Shown here: positions 38,399-47,088 of the stretch, in pieces
How positions within the stretch are numbered: position 1 is the stretch's first letter
Layout of the letters: each line of letters begins with the position of its first letter
From: Xanthomonas hydrangeae
GTDB lineage: Bacteria > Pseudomonadota > Gammaproteobacteria > Xanthomonadales > Xanthomonadaceae
NCBI GenBank assembly: GCA_905142475.1
Contig: LR990730.1
Coordinates: forward strand, 4,807,501-4,871,500
DNA: 64,000 nt
Direction of reading: 5' to 3'
Made by a program: the position numbers and the translations under genes
Notes under the pieces: generated by a model
Database searches by the model: none
What the model saw: only the letters and a program-made list of their open reading frames with translations
Told to the model about the DNA's origin: nothing

Positions 38399-39919
38399 AT
38401 GAGTCTGGCGCTGGTGCACAGCCGTGCCCGCGTGGGGGTGCATGCGCCTGAGGTTCGGGTGGAAGTGCATCTCTCCGGCGGTCTTCCCTCCACCCAGATC
38501 GTGGGCCTGCCCGAGGCGGCAGTGCGCGAATCGCGCGAACGCGTGCGTGCCGCGCTGCTGTGCGCACAGTTCGAATTCCCGGCACGGCGCATCACCATCA
38601 ATCTGGCGCCGGCCGATTTACCCAAGGAAGGCGGCCGTTTCGACCTGCCCATCGCCCTCGGCATTCTGGCCGCCAGCGGTCAGATCGACCGGCAAGCCTT
38701 GGCCGAGTACGAATTTCTCGGCGAACTCGCCCTGACCGGCGAGTTGCGCGGTGTCGATGGCGTGCTGCCCGCCGCCCTGGCAGCAGCGCAGGCCAGCCGC
38801 CGCCTGATCGTGCCGCTGGCCAACGGTGCCGAAGCCGCCATCGCCGGCCACGTCGAAGCCTTCACCGCGCGCACGCTGCTGGAAGTCTGTGCCACGCTCA
38901 ATGGCACCCAGAAGGCGCCCGCCGCCGAACTGGCGGTGCAAGCGCTCGGCGTACGCGCCCTGCCCGACATGGCCGACGTGCGCGGCCAACCGCATGCCCG
39001 CCGCGCGCTGGAAATTGCCGCAGCCGGCGGTCACCATTTATTGCTGGTCGGTAGCCCTGGCTGCGGCAAGACCTTGCTCGCCTCGCGCCTGCCCGGCCTG
39101 CTGCCGGAAGCCAGCGAAGCCGAGGCGCTGGAAACCGCCGCCATTACCTCCATCAGCGGTCGCGGACTGGATCTTGTGCGCTGGCGGCAACGCCCCTATC
39201 GGGCTCCGCACCACACCGCCAGCGCGGTCGCCTTGGTTGGCGGCGGCACACATCCACGCCCCGGCGAGATCTCGCTGGCCCACAACGGCGTGTTGTTTCT
39301 GGACGAGTTGCCCGAGTGGCAACGCCAAACGCTGGAAGTGCTGCGCGAGCCGCTGGAATCGGGCCTGGTCACCATCTCGCGCGCCGCGCGCAGTGTGGAT
39401 TTCCCGGCCAGGTTCCAACTGATCGCTGCGATGAATCCCTGTCCGTGCGGGTGGGCCGGCGACAGCAGCGGGCGTTGCCGTTGCAGCAGCGACACCATCG
39501 GCCGTTATCGCAGCCGGATCTCCGGGCCGCTGCTGGATCGCATCGATCTGCATGTCGAGGTCCCGCGCCTGCCGCCGCAGGCACTGCGCAGCGGCAACGT
39601 CGGCGAGGACAGTGCCAGCATGCGCACGCGCGTGGTCGCGGCGCGCGCACGGCAACTTGCACGTGCCGGCGTGCCCAATGCACAACTGGACCAGGCACAA
39701 ACCGATCATCACTGCCGCCTGCAGAATGACGATCAGCTGTTGCTGGAACGCGCCATCGAACACCTGCAACTGTCCGCACGCTCGATGCATCGCATCCTGC
39801 GCGTGGCCCGCACCATCGCCGATCTCGACGACAGCGCCGTCATTGCAACGCGTCATCTGACCGAAGCGATCGGCTACCGCAAACTGGATCGCGCAGTGGG
39901 CACGGCAAGCGCAGCCTAA
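38399..39919 (+). CDS. comM: YifB/ComM family Mg-chelatase-like AAA+ ATPase
   Basis: 506 residues. An N-terminal ribosomal S5/Lon-like domain (opening MSLALVHSRARVGVHAPEV) is followed by Walker A GSPGCGKTLLAS (about 217-228), Walker B VLFLDELPEW (about 301-310), the PxRFQLIAAMNPCPCG sensor and Cys-rich region, and a C-terminal helical ATPase lid. In Vibrio and other competent bacteria ComM is a hexameric helicase promoting branch migration during natural transformation. Conserved also in non-competent species. Confidence 0.92.
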   Translation: MSLALVHSRARVGVHAPEVRVEVHLSGGLPSTQIVGLPEAAVRESRERVRAALLCAQFEFPARRITINLAPADLPKEGGRFDLPIALGILAASGQIDRQALAEYEFLGELALTGELRGVDGVLPAALAAAQASRRLIVPLANGAEAAIAGHVEAFTARTLLEVCATLNGTQKAPAAELAVQALGVRALPDMADVRGQPHARRALEIAAAGGHHLLLVGSPGCGKTLLASRLPGLLPEASEAEALETAAITSISGRGLDLVRWRQRPYRAPHHTASAVALVGGGTHPRPGEISLAHNGVLFLDELPEWQRQTLEVLREPLESGLVTISRAARSVDFPARFQLIAAMNPCPCGWAGDSSGRCRCSSDTIGRYRSRISGPLLDRIDLHVEVPRLPPQALRSGNVGEDSASMRTRVVAARARQLARAGVPNAQLDQAQTDHHCRLQNDDQLLLERAIEHLQLSARSMHRILRVARTIADLDDSAVIATRHLTEAIGYRKLDRAVGTASAA

Positions 39920-40008
39920 TGGCGGCGCTCCAGCGGCATCAGCATCCCAACATGCATTTCATGACGATGCACGTACAACATCCGCCATTCCACGACGTAG
40001 AGGCCGCC

Positions 40009-40518
40009 ATGAGCCGACTTCCCGAACTAGTCACCGTCCCGTCCCTGGATCTGAATCGTTATCTGGGCACCTGGTACGAGATCGCGCGGCTGCCGATCCG
40101 CTTCGAGGATGCCGATTGCACCGATGTGTCGGCACACTATTCGCTGCAGGACGATGGCACGGTGCGTGTGCAGAACCGCTGCCTGACTGCCGAAGGCGCA
40201 TTGGAAGAAGCAGTCGGTGAGGCGCGCGCCATCGACGATAGCAACGCGCGCCTGGAGGTCACGTTCCTGCCCGAAGGCCTGCGCTGGATTCCCTTCACCA
40301 AAGGCGATTACTGGGTGATGCGCATCGATGCGGACTACACCGCCGCGCTGGTCGGTGGCCCCGACCGCAAGTATCTGTGGCTGTTGGCACGGCTGCCGCA
40401 GCTGGACGAGAACATCACCCAGGCGTATCTGGCGCATGCGCGCGAGCAGGGCTTCGATCTGGCCCCGCTGATCCACACCCCGCATACCGGGCGACTGACT
40501 GAGCAGCCGCTCTCCTGA
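40009..40518 (+). CDS. Blc-like lipocalin
   Basis: 169 residues. Lipocalin motif 1 is NRYLGTWYEIARLP (about 16-29). The second signature VGGPDRKYLWLLARLP is near 118-133 and the terminal helix follows. Bacterial lipocalins of this type bind fatty acids or lysophospholipids. E. coli Blc is an outer-membrane lipoprotein, but here the preferred start (MSRLPELVTV at 40009) has no signal peptide or lipobox. Upstream in-frame ATGs at 39952-39967 add only a His-rich stretch, so the protein may be cytoplasmic. The coding sequence is followed by a T-run. Confidence 0.85.
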   Translation: MSRLPELVTVPSLDLNRYLGTWYEIARLPIRFEDADCTDVSAHYSLQDDGTVRVQNRCLTAEGALEEAVGEARAIDDSNARLEVTFLPEGLRWIPFTKGDYWVMRIDADYTAALVGGPDRKYLWLLARLPQLDENITQAYLAHAREQGFDLAPLIHTPHTGRLTEQPLS

Positions 40519-40600
40519 TCAGGGCTTGGTTTTTTTTATTAGAGCAATCTACAACTCCCGCGGAGTGCACTACACACTCGAGTAGCCAAGCTTCTGTCAG

Positions 40601-41009
40601 TTGTAGAGCGGTTGATGTAGAGCGGGTGATCTGCGGGTTTGCTGCAGGGCCCTTGCCCGCCCACCGTCGCGGGACACGCTGCAAGTACGTCCCTGTAAGC
40701 TCTTACGCGGCATCCATGCCGCGTAAGGTCCCGCGACGGTGGGCGGGCAAGGACCCGTCGAGATGGTCGGTGTGCAGGATGCAAGCAACGCATGAGGTAC
40801 TTCTGATTCGCCAGCTCTCATGTAGCTGCGACCTGGACCAGCGTGCCAATGCCACTAGCGAGATGGTCCGCTTTTTCACAAAGCTATCGACCTACTTCTC
40901 TGGTGCGGTGTCCTCGCCGATTGCGGGACCGTGTGGCGGCATGGATGCCGCCACCGAGCCCCCAGGGACGGGTTCACGGCGTGTCCCGCGAGCGGCGAGG
41001 GCACCGCGC
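40601..41009. repeat. Large palindromic intergenic repeat, copy 1
   Basis: Fills most of the 574-base gap after the lipocalin. The core is a 25-bp perfect inverted repeat (40651-40675 with 40728-40752) enclosing a second hairpin (40702-40727: CTTACGCGGCAT-CC-ATGCCGCGTAAG). The sequence to about 41009 matches copy 2 at 46506-46793, except for an extra 100 bases (40761-40860) flanked by AGATGGTC direct repeats. No coding frame has protein character. Confidence 0.8.
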
Positions 41010-41092
41010 ACTCGACTACCCCACCCCGCCGGCCTCCAGCGCAACCTCACGCCTGTGCCTCCTCGACTAACTGGAGAATCTAAAGCACGCCC

Positions 41093-41269
41093 TCAACCGT
41101 TGAGCGTACTCAGATCCTTGGCCGCAGCCTGCGCGCCTTCCAGGCTGTCGAAGGCCACGCCGGTGTCGCCGACCATGTATTTGGTCAGTTCGCCGTCGCG
41201 CGTGGTTTCCTGCATCTTGAAGATCGGCACGGCATCGGTGCCGCCAACACGTTCTTTCTGGGTTGTCAT
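41093..41269 (-). CDS. Conserved-looking 58-residue protein
   Basis: Short gene starting MTTQKERVGGTDAVPIFKM, with a strong GAGGAGG ribosome-binding site eight bases before the ATG at 41269. The sequence alternates polar and hydrophobic residues (DGELTKYMVGDTGVAFDSLEG) and ends in a helix with LEGAQAAAKDLSTLNG, compatible with a small beta-strand plus helix fold. No membrane segment or signal. The clear ribosome-binding site and coding-like composition are the main evidence. Function unknown. Confidence 0.6.
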   Translation of the reverse strand: MTTQKERVGGTDAVPIFKMQETTRDGELTKYMVGDTGVAFDSLEGAQAAAKDLSTLNG

Positions 41270-41653
41270 GGGTGATTCCTCCTCGGAAAGCGTCTTGCGT
41301 GGGACCGGATTGTCCCGCTGCTCCCAGACGGGAGGGCAGACCTTTCGACCCTAGCGCGCCATCGCGTGCAGGCGTGTGAACCTATTGACAAGCCCGCTTG
41401 CCACTCTGCGATGCATGCGCGTCGGCAGAAAATCACATCCGCTTCGCTCCGAGGACGCGCGCAATGCACGCGCGTGTCGTACATTCGCGACGTGCAGCCT
41501 CATCAGTCCATGTCTCCTGTCGTCACCATGCGCGCGTCGGACCTCCGTGCGCGCGGCGCATTCGCTGTGCCGGTCGCTTGGCAATGCGCATCTGCCGCGC
41601 ACTGTCCAGGGCGCACTGCGTGAGCTGGCCGCCATGCAGATGCGGGGGATGAG
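41270..41653. other. Divergent promoter gap before the CSS-EAL gene
   Basis: 384 bases between two divergent genes. It must contain both promoters. No repeat of the dispersed families found elsewhere, and no supported gene. The EAL gene has GGGGGATGAG just before its GTG start. Confidence 0.4.
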
Positions 41654-43216
41654 GTGAAGCGACAACGCATCATCAGTGTGACCGTGTTGCTGGTGGTGCT
41701 ATGCGCAACCCTTCCGATCAGCCTGTCCTATTACCTGGCGTGGCGGCTGGCGCTGGATCGCGAGCAGAGCAGGCTCAGCCAGCTGGCGGCGCTGTCGATC
41801 CGGCGCACCGAAGCCGCCTTCGACGAAGCGCACGGCGCGCTGGTGAACATGGCCGGCTCGCAGCTGCCGCGCTGTTCCCCTGAGCATCTGGCGCAGATGC
41901 GCGCATTGGTGCTGACCAGTCATTACATCGTGGAGCTGGGGCATTTTCAGCAGCGCCGTTTGCGCTGCACTTCGTGGGGGCCGTTGCCAGAGGCCATTCC
42001 ACAGTCAACGCCGGATTTCGTGGTCAAGCGCGGCATTGCGGTGACCACCCGCCTGCGTCCGCTGGCCAATCCTCAGCACCCGCTGATGGCGCTGCAGCTG
42101 GACGACTACAACGTGTTGATCAATCCGGCCACCCTCACCGACATCAATATCCCGCCCGGCCTGCAACTGGCGATCGGCACCCCGAGCGGGCAGATCCTGA
42201 GCAGTACCAATACCGCCGCCGAGCAATTGTTGATCGAGCCGTTACCCGATACATCCAGCGCAGACGCAACGCAGACGCAGGTCTTGTCCGGCCGCGACCG
42301 CCGTGGCGACTGGGCTGCGGTGGTCACCGAGCCGGTCGCTTACCTGCGTGGCCCGCTGGCAGCGGCACGCCTGCAGACAGTGCCGGTGGGCATCGCATTG
42401 GCGCTGCTGCTGGTCAGCCTGGTGATCTGGGTTTCACGGCGGCGGCTGTCGCCCTTGGCACGGCTGGAAAGCGCCGTGCAACGCGGCGAATTCGTCGTGC
42501 ACTACCAGCCGATCATCGCGCTCGACAGCGGTGCCTGCGTCGGTGCCGAGGCGCTGGTGCGCTGGCAGCAATCCGATGGCGTGCTGATCCCGCCCGATGC
42601 CTTTATCCCGCTGGCCGAAGAAAGCGGTCTGATCCTGCCGATCACCGACATGGTGGTGGCAGAAGTCATCCGCGAACTCGGCCCGACACTGGCGGCGATT
42701 CCGTCCCTGCATGTGGCCATCAACGTCTCGGCCGGCGACATCAAGAGCGGCCGCGTGCAGACCGTGCTGGCGCAAGCACTGCGCGGCACTGGCGTGGACA
42801 GCGGACAGCTGTGGGTGGAGGCCACCGAGCGCAGCCTGATGGATATCGATGCGGCACGCGCCACCATCACCCATCTGCGCGGTGCCGGCCACACGGTGTC
42901 GATCGACGACTTCGGCACTGGCTACTCGAGCCTGCAGTACCTGCAAGGGCTGCCGCTGGATGCATTGAAGATCGACAAGTCGTTCGTGGACACCATTGGC
43001 ACCCACTCGGCTACCAGTGCGGTGACCTCGCACATCATCGACATGGCCAAGACGCTGAAGTTGCGCACCATCGCCGAAGGCGTGGAGCGCCAGGAGCAGC
43101 TGGACTATCTGCGTGCGCATGGCGTGGATCTGGCGCAAGGCTGGCTGTTCTCGCGCGCACTGCCGGCCACTGGTTTCATCGCATATCACGCGCTGATGCG
43201 CAACACCACACACTGA
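41654..43216 (+). CDS. CSS-motif EAL-domain c-di-GMP phosphodiesterase
   Basis: 520 residues. TM1 (about 7-28) is followed by a periplasmic CSS domain (30-235) with Cys in LPRCSPEHL and the conserved RCTSWG, then TM2 (about 237-260) and a cytoplasmic EAL domain (275-515). Catalytic residues all appear present: EALVRW, INVSAGD, EATERS, DDFGTGYSS, KIDKSF and AEGVE, so it should hydrolyse c-di-GMP to pGpG. CSS domains in E. coli PdeB/C/N homologues sense periplasmic redox through their cysteine pair. The start is GTG. No GGDEF domain is attached. Probable regulator of biofilm or virulence behaviour. Confidence 0.93.
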   Translation: MKRQRIISVTVLLVVLCATLPISLSYYLAWRLALDREQSRLSQLAALSIRRTEAAFDEAHGALVNMAGSQLPRCSPEHLAQMRALVLTSHYIVELGHFQQRRLRCTSWGPLPEAIPQSTPDFVVKRGIAVTTRLRPLANPQHPLMALQLDDYNVLINPATLTDINIPPGLQLAIGTPSGQILSSTNTAAEQLLIEPLPDTSSADATQTQVLSGRDRRGDWAAVVTEPVAYLRGPLAAARLQTVPVGIALALLLVSLVIWVSRRRLSPLARLESAVQRGEFVVHYQPIIALDSGACVGAEALVRWQQSDGVLIPPDAFIPLAEESGLILPITDMVVAEVIRELGPTLAAIPSLHVAINVSAGDIKSGRVQTVLAQALRGTGVDSGQLWVEATERSLMDIDAARATITHLRGAGHTVSIDDFGTGYSSLQYLQGLPLDALKIDKSFVDTIGTHSATSAVTSHIIDMAKTLKLRTIAEGVERQEQLDYLRAHGVDLAQGWLFSRALPATGFIAYHALMRNTTH

Positions 43217-43408
43217 CCGGAGCCGGTGCGCCGCCACGCCCTGACCTGAGCCGGCACTAAGCGCCGCCGACCCACCAGGCACAGCGCTGGCCGGTGTCCG
43301 CAAACGGCAGGCTCGACTCGCAGCGCAGGCCTTCACCGCTGCCGCAGGCACCGACCGCGCCAACGCGACGATGCGCAACGTCGTATGGCGACCACTTCGC
43401 TGACCCAA

Positions 43409-43437
43409 CAAAAAGGGCCGCCGATGGCGACCCTTTT
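43409..43437. terminator. Strong bidirectional terminator
   Basis: AAAAAGGG ... CCCTTTTT around a short loop, between convergent genes (CSS-EAL on plus, desB on minus). The A and T runs on both sides suit termination in both directions. Confidence 0.8.
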
Positions 43438-43465
43438 TGATCATGTTGATCAGCGCTTTGCCTGA

Positions 43466-44590
43466 TCAGGCGCTCTGCAAGGCGCTTTCGCGTTGGCGGC
43501 GCACCGGCTTGGGCCGGCTCGGGAAGGCGTGGCGCACGATCCGCCACATCACCTGACCGAACTGACGCGGCAGCGAGCCGGTGTTGTAGTGCTGGCCGTA
43601 GCGCGCACAGATCTGCTTCACCTCGACCGCAATCTGCGCGTAACGGTTGGCCGGCAGGTCCGGGTAGAAGTGATGCTCGATCTGGTGACTCAGATTGCCC
43701 GACAGCACGTTCATCAGCTTGCCGCCGGTCAGATTCGACGAGCCACGCAGCTGACGCAAATACCAGTGGCCACGCGACTCGTTGCGGATCGATTCCTTCG
43801 GGAACACCTCCGCATCTGCAGTGAAGTGGCCGCAGAAGATGATCACGAAGGTCCAGATGCTGCGCAGCACGTTGGCGGCGAGATTGCCCAGCAGCACGGT
43901 CAGAAAGAACGGGCCGGCCAGCAGCGGGAACACGATGTAATCCTTGAGCATCTGGCGGCCCATCTTGCGGCCGACCGGCAGGAACGAGGCGCGCAATTCG
44001 GCCGCCTTCATCTTGCCGGCGAACCAGCGGCCCAGGCGCAGGTCCTGGATCGCCACGCCCCACTCGAACAGCAGCGCGAAGAACACCGCCACGAACGGCT
44101 GTAGCAGGTAGAACGGACGCCAGCGCTGCTCGGGGAAGATGCGCAGCAGGCCGTAGCCGATGTCGTCGTCCATGCCGCGCACGTTGGTGTAGGTGTGGTG
44201 CTTGAAGTTGTGCGTCTTGCGCCAGTTGTCGCCGGTGGCGACGATGTCCCACTCGTAGGTGTTGCCGTTGAGCTGCGGGTCACCCATCCAGTCGTACTGG
44301 CCGTGCATGACGTTGTGGCCCAGCTCCATGTTCTCCAGGATCTTGGACAGGGTCAGCAGCACCACGCCGGCGATCCACGCCGGGATCAGCACGCTGTGCA
44401 CGAAGGCGCCTAGGAACAGCAGCGCGCGACCGGCCACGCCGGTCCAGCGCACCGCCGCCACGATGCGGCGGATGTAACGCGCGTCGGCGGCGCCGACCTG
44501 GGCCTGTACGCGGGCGCGGATGGCATCGAGTTCGTCGCCGAAGGAATGCAGTTCGGCAGCGGACAGGGCACGGTTGTGGACTCGGCTCAT
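43466..44590 (-). CDS. desB: Acyl-lipid/acyl-CoA desaturase
   Basis: 374 residues, integral membrane di-iron fatty-acid desaturase. The three His boxes are HNVMHGQYD (about 92), HNFKHHTYTN (about 128) and HQIEHHFYPD (about 306). Hydrophobic hairpins lie at about 55-90 and 175-255. Nearest well-known model is P. aeruginosa DesB, an acyl-CoA delta-9 desaturase. It is downstream of the ferredoxin-reductase-like electron donor (desC, nine bases apart) and probably cotranscribed. The divergent TetR gene is expected to repress both. Confidence 0.88.
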   Translation of the reverse strand: MSRVHNRALSAAELHSFGDELDAIRARVQAQVGAADARYIRRIVAAVRWTGVAGRALLFLGAFVHSVLIPAWIAGVVLLTLSKILENMELGHNVMHGQYDWMGDPQLNGNTYEWDIVATGDNWRKTHNFKHHTYTNVRGMDDDIGYGLLRIFPEQRWRPFYLLQPFVAVFFALLFEWGVAIQDLRLGRWFAGKMKAAELRASFLPVGRKMGRQMLKDYIVFPLLAGPFFLTVLLGNLAANVLRSIWTFVIIFCGHFTADAEVFPKESIRNESRGHWYLRQLRGSSNLTGGKLMNVLSGNLSHQIEHHFYPDLPANRYAQIAVEVKQICARYGQHYNTGSLPRQFGQVMWRIVRHAFPSRPKPVRRQRESALQSA

Positions 44591-44599
44591 GAAGATTCC

Positions 44600-45676
44600 T
44601 TACAGATCCAGGATCAGGTCAGTGCTCGGGGCACTGATGCACAGGCGGACCTGTGCGGTGGGTTCGTTGCTGCGCTCACCGGTCAACAGGTGGCGTGTGG
44701 TCCCGGACTGGCGCGCGCAGGCGCAGCTGTTGCAGATGCCCATGCGGCAGCCGTGTTTCGGACGCAGGCCTTGCGCTTCCAGCCCTTCCAGCAGCGACTG
44801 GCCGCGCGGCAGGCTGAGCGTACGGCCGCTGCGTGACAGCTGGACCTGCACGTCACCGGCTTCGCCGTCTTCCAGCGTCGGCACGCTGAAGGCTTCGGCC
44901 TGGAACGCGGCCACGCGGCCCTGCAGGCGCGCACGCGCAGCCTGCACGAAACCGCCCGGGCCGCAGACCATGACGTGACGGGCGGAGAGGTCGGCGATCT
45001 GCTCCAACGGATAGGTATCGATGCGTGCAGCCGGCGCGGTGCCTTCGCGGGTGGCCAGCAACCGTACGCGCAAGCGCGGATATGCGGCGGCCATTGCCGC
45101 GAATTCATCGACGAAGCAGGCTTCGTCGCGCTGGCGCACCCAGTACAGCAGGTCCACGTCCATCGGCATGCCGGCTTGCGCGGCGGCCTGCAGCAACGCG
45201 CGCATCGGGGTGATGCCCGAGCCGGCAGCCAGCAGCAACAGCGGCGTCGGGGCCTTCGGCAACAGCATGTCGCCGAAGGCCGGATCCAGCGACACCACCG
45301 TTCCGATCGGCGCAGCGCCGGCCAGGTAGCGGCTGACCAGCCCACCTTCGATCGCCTTGACGGTAATCGCCAGGCGGCCATCGGCCAGCACGGTCGGGCT
45401 GTAGCTGCGGAGCAGGCGGCGGCCTTCGATCTCCACGCCCAGGCTGACGTGCTGACCGGCCTGCAGGCCCCGCCAGTGGCCATTGGGCCGCAGCACCAGG
45501 GTCACCGCATTGCTGCTGGCCGCCGTACGCGCGACCAGGCGGGCCATCGGCCGTTCCAGCGTCCACAAGGGATTGAGCCGGGTCGCCCAGAAATCGAACA
45601 ACTGCGGCGACACCAGCCGGCGCGCCAGACGTGTCGGCAACGGTGACTTGGACTTGGGAGGAGATGCCAGGTTCAT
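44600..45676 (-). CDS. desC: Flavin/2Fe-2S oxidoreductase, desaturase electron donor
   Basis: 358 residues. The FAD-binding barrel has RSYSPT (about 88), the NAD domain has GSGITPMRALL (about 152) and CGPGGF (near 238). The C-terminal plant-type ferredoxin domain has CRMGICNSC and a fourth Cys in VRLCISAP. It passes electrons from NADPH/NADH to the desaturase. The ATG at 45676 is preferred; the start at 45694 falls next to the proposed operator. A basic, Pro-rich N-terminus precedes the FAD domain. Gene order desC-desB with a divergent TetR matches P. aeruginosa desCB/desT. Confidence 0.87.
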   Translation of the reverse strand: MNLASPPKSKSPLPTRLARRLVSPQLFDFWATRLNPLWTLERPMARLVARTAASSNAVTLVLRPNGHWRGLQAGQHVSLGVEIEGRRLLRSYSPTVLADGRLAITVKAIEGGLVSRYLAGAAPIGTVVSLDPAFGDMLLPKAPTPLLLLAAGSGITPMRALLQAAAQAGMPMDVDLLYWVRQRDEACFVDEFAAMAAAYPRLRVRLLATREGTAPAARIDTYPLEQIADLSARHVMVCGPGGFVQAARARLQGRVAAFQAEAFSVPTLEDGEAGDVQVQLSRSGRTLSLPRGQSLLEGLEAQGLRPKHGCRMGICNSCACARQSGTTRHLLTGERSNEPTAQVRLCISAPSTDLILDL

Positions 45677-45690
45677 GGATCGCACTATAC

Positions 45691-45723
45691 GCATGCATGC
45701 ACAGCCGTGTATACAGTTGTATA
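45691..45723. promoter_or_regulatory. Palindromes in the desC/desT promoter gap
   Basis: The 93-base divergent gap contains the perfect palindrome GCATGCATGC (45691-45700) and an inverted repeat TATACA-GT-TGTATA (45710-45723). These are candidate operators for the TetR repressor, by analogy with FabR and DesT sites. Binding is inferred. Confidence 0.5.
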
Positions 45724-45769
45724 TCGACCAGAGGGGCTATGATTCAGGCCCACGCCCGGCTGCCGTCCC

Positions 45770-46417
45770 ATGACCTCCATTGCACTGCCTTCCCACGACG
45801 CGCCGCCGTCACGCAAGCCGGCGATTTCACGCGAGGATCTGATCGCCGCAGCGCTGTCGCTGATCGGTCCGCACCGCAGCCTGTCCACGCTGAGCCTGCG
45901 CGAGGTGGCACGCGAAGCCGGCATCGCGCCCAACAGCTTCTATCGCCAGTTCCGCGACATGGACGAGCTCGCCGTGGCCTTGATCGATCTGGCCGGGCGC
46001 TCGCTGCGCACCATCATCGGTCAGGCCCGCCAACGCGCCACCTCCACCGACCGCAGCGTCATCCGCGTATCGGTCGAGGCCTTCATGGAACAGCTGCGCG
46101 CCGACGACAAATTGCTGCATGTGCTGCTGCGCGAAGGTGCAGTGGGCTCGGATGCGTTCAAGCAGGCAGTGGAGCGCGAGCTCAGCTATTTCGAAGACGA
46201 GCTGCGCGTGGACCTGATCCGCCTGGCCGCCGCCGACAACGCCAAGCTGCACGCACCGGCGCTGGTGTCCAAGGCGATCACCCGGCTGGTATTTGCGATG
46301 GGCGCAGTGGCGATGGATTCGCCGCCGGAAAAGGATCCCGAACTGGTCGAGCAGATCTCGCAGATGCTGCGCATGATCCTGACCGGGGCACGCACGCTGG
46401 GTACGCACGGCGGTTGA
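45770..46417 (+). CDS. desT: TetR family repressor, FabR/DesT type
   Basis: 215 residues. The N-terminal helix-turn-helix LSLREVAREAGIAPNSFYRQ (about 42-61) is nearly the same as the E. coli FabR recognition region, and FRDMDELA follows as in FabR. The C-terminal ligand domain includes SVIRVSVEAFMEQL and LLREGAVGSDAF, also FabR-like. FabR and DesT sense the saturated/unsaturated acyl pool and repress unsaturated-lipid genes. Divergent position next to desC-desB supports a DesT-like job here. Whether the ligand is acyl-CoA or acyl-ACP cannot be told. Confidence 0.88.
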   Translation: MTSIALPSHDAPPSRKPAISREDLIAAALSLIGPHRSLSTLSLREVAREAGIAPNSFYRQFRDMDELAVALIDLAGRSLRTIIGQARQRATSTDRSVIRVSVEAFMEQLRADDKLLHVLLREGAVGSDAFKQAVERELSYFEDELRVDLIRLAAADNAKLHAPALVSKAITRLVFAMGAVAMDSPPEKDPELVEQISQMLRMILTGARTLGTHGG

Positions 46418-46505
46418 GTGTGCGTGTGCTTTCGCATTTAAGAAACGACGCTGCGACTCGAACTCTGGGTTGTCTTGGAGTGGTTGGATGGCGCGGATAG
46501 ATCAA

Positions 46506-46793
46506 TTGTAGAGCGGTTTATCTTTCAGCTTTTCTGCAGGGCCCTTGCCGGCCTACCATCGCGGGACACGCCGCAAGTACGTCCGTGTAGGCTCTTACGC
46601 GGCATCCATGCCGCGTAAGGTCCCGCGACGGTGGGCGGGCAAGGACCAGTCGAGATGGTCGATGTGCAGTTTTTTCAACAAAGCAACCCACAAACTTCCT
46701 GGTGCGGTGCCCTCATCGCTTGCGGGACTCTTTGGCGGCATGGATGGATTCACGGCGTCCCACTAGCGGTGAAGGCACCGCGCCCTCTGCCAA
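46506..46793. repeat. Large palindromic intergenic repeat, copy 2
   Basis: Second copy of the 40601 element. Inverted arms 46543-46567 and 46620-46644 (three mismatches in the left arm) surround the same inner hairpin (46594-46619). The right flank runs on to about 46793 with the same TGGTGCGGTG, TTGCGGGAC, GGCGGCATGGAT landmarks. This copy lacks the 100-base insertion seen in copy 1. It occupies about half of the 671-base gap before the glycine-zipper gene; the remaining 46794-47088 shows nothing I can name. Confidence 0.8.
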
Positions 46794-47088
46794 CGCGACT
46801 TGGAGATATCCAAGTCGTCGGCTCGAAAACTTGATTGAGGTCGTCTGTAGACGCCATTGCTGTGCATCAAGGGGAAAGTAGAAAACCCGCGCATGCACCT
46901 TAATTTCTGCGGGAAAATGTTGCAGCGACATGTCACCGACCTCATCCGCACTGCACTCGTGCACAGTTCAGGCATGTCGCGATGATGCTCACATCCACGC
47001 ACACGCGTTTCACTCCTGCATCGCCATGGTGGCGCCACGTTGGCGATCTGTATCCACAGACCGCATCCACCAGACAGCCGGAGACGAC

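Noticed and set aside
40601..41009. Short frames inside the palindromic repeat
   Set aside because: The apparent similarity of proteins at 40626 and 46545 reflects the shared DNA repeat, not conserved coding.
46450..46470. tRNA T-arm-like GACTCGAACTC
   Set aside because: No acceptor stem, anticodon arm or CCA-compatible fold could be drawn around it.
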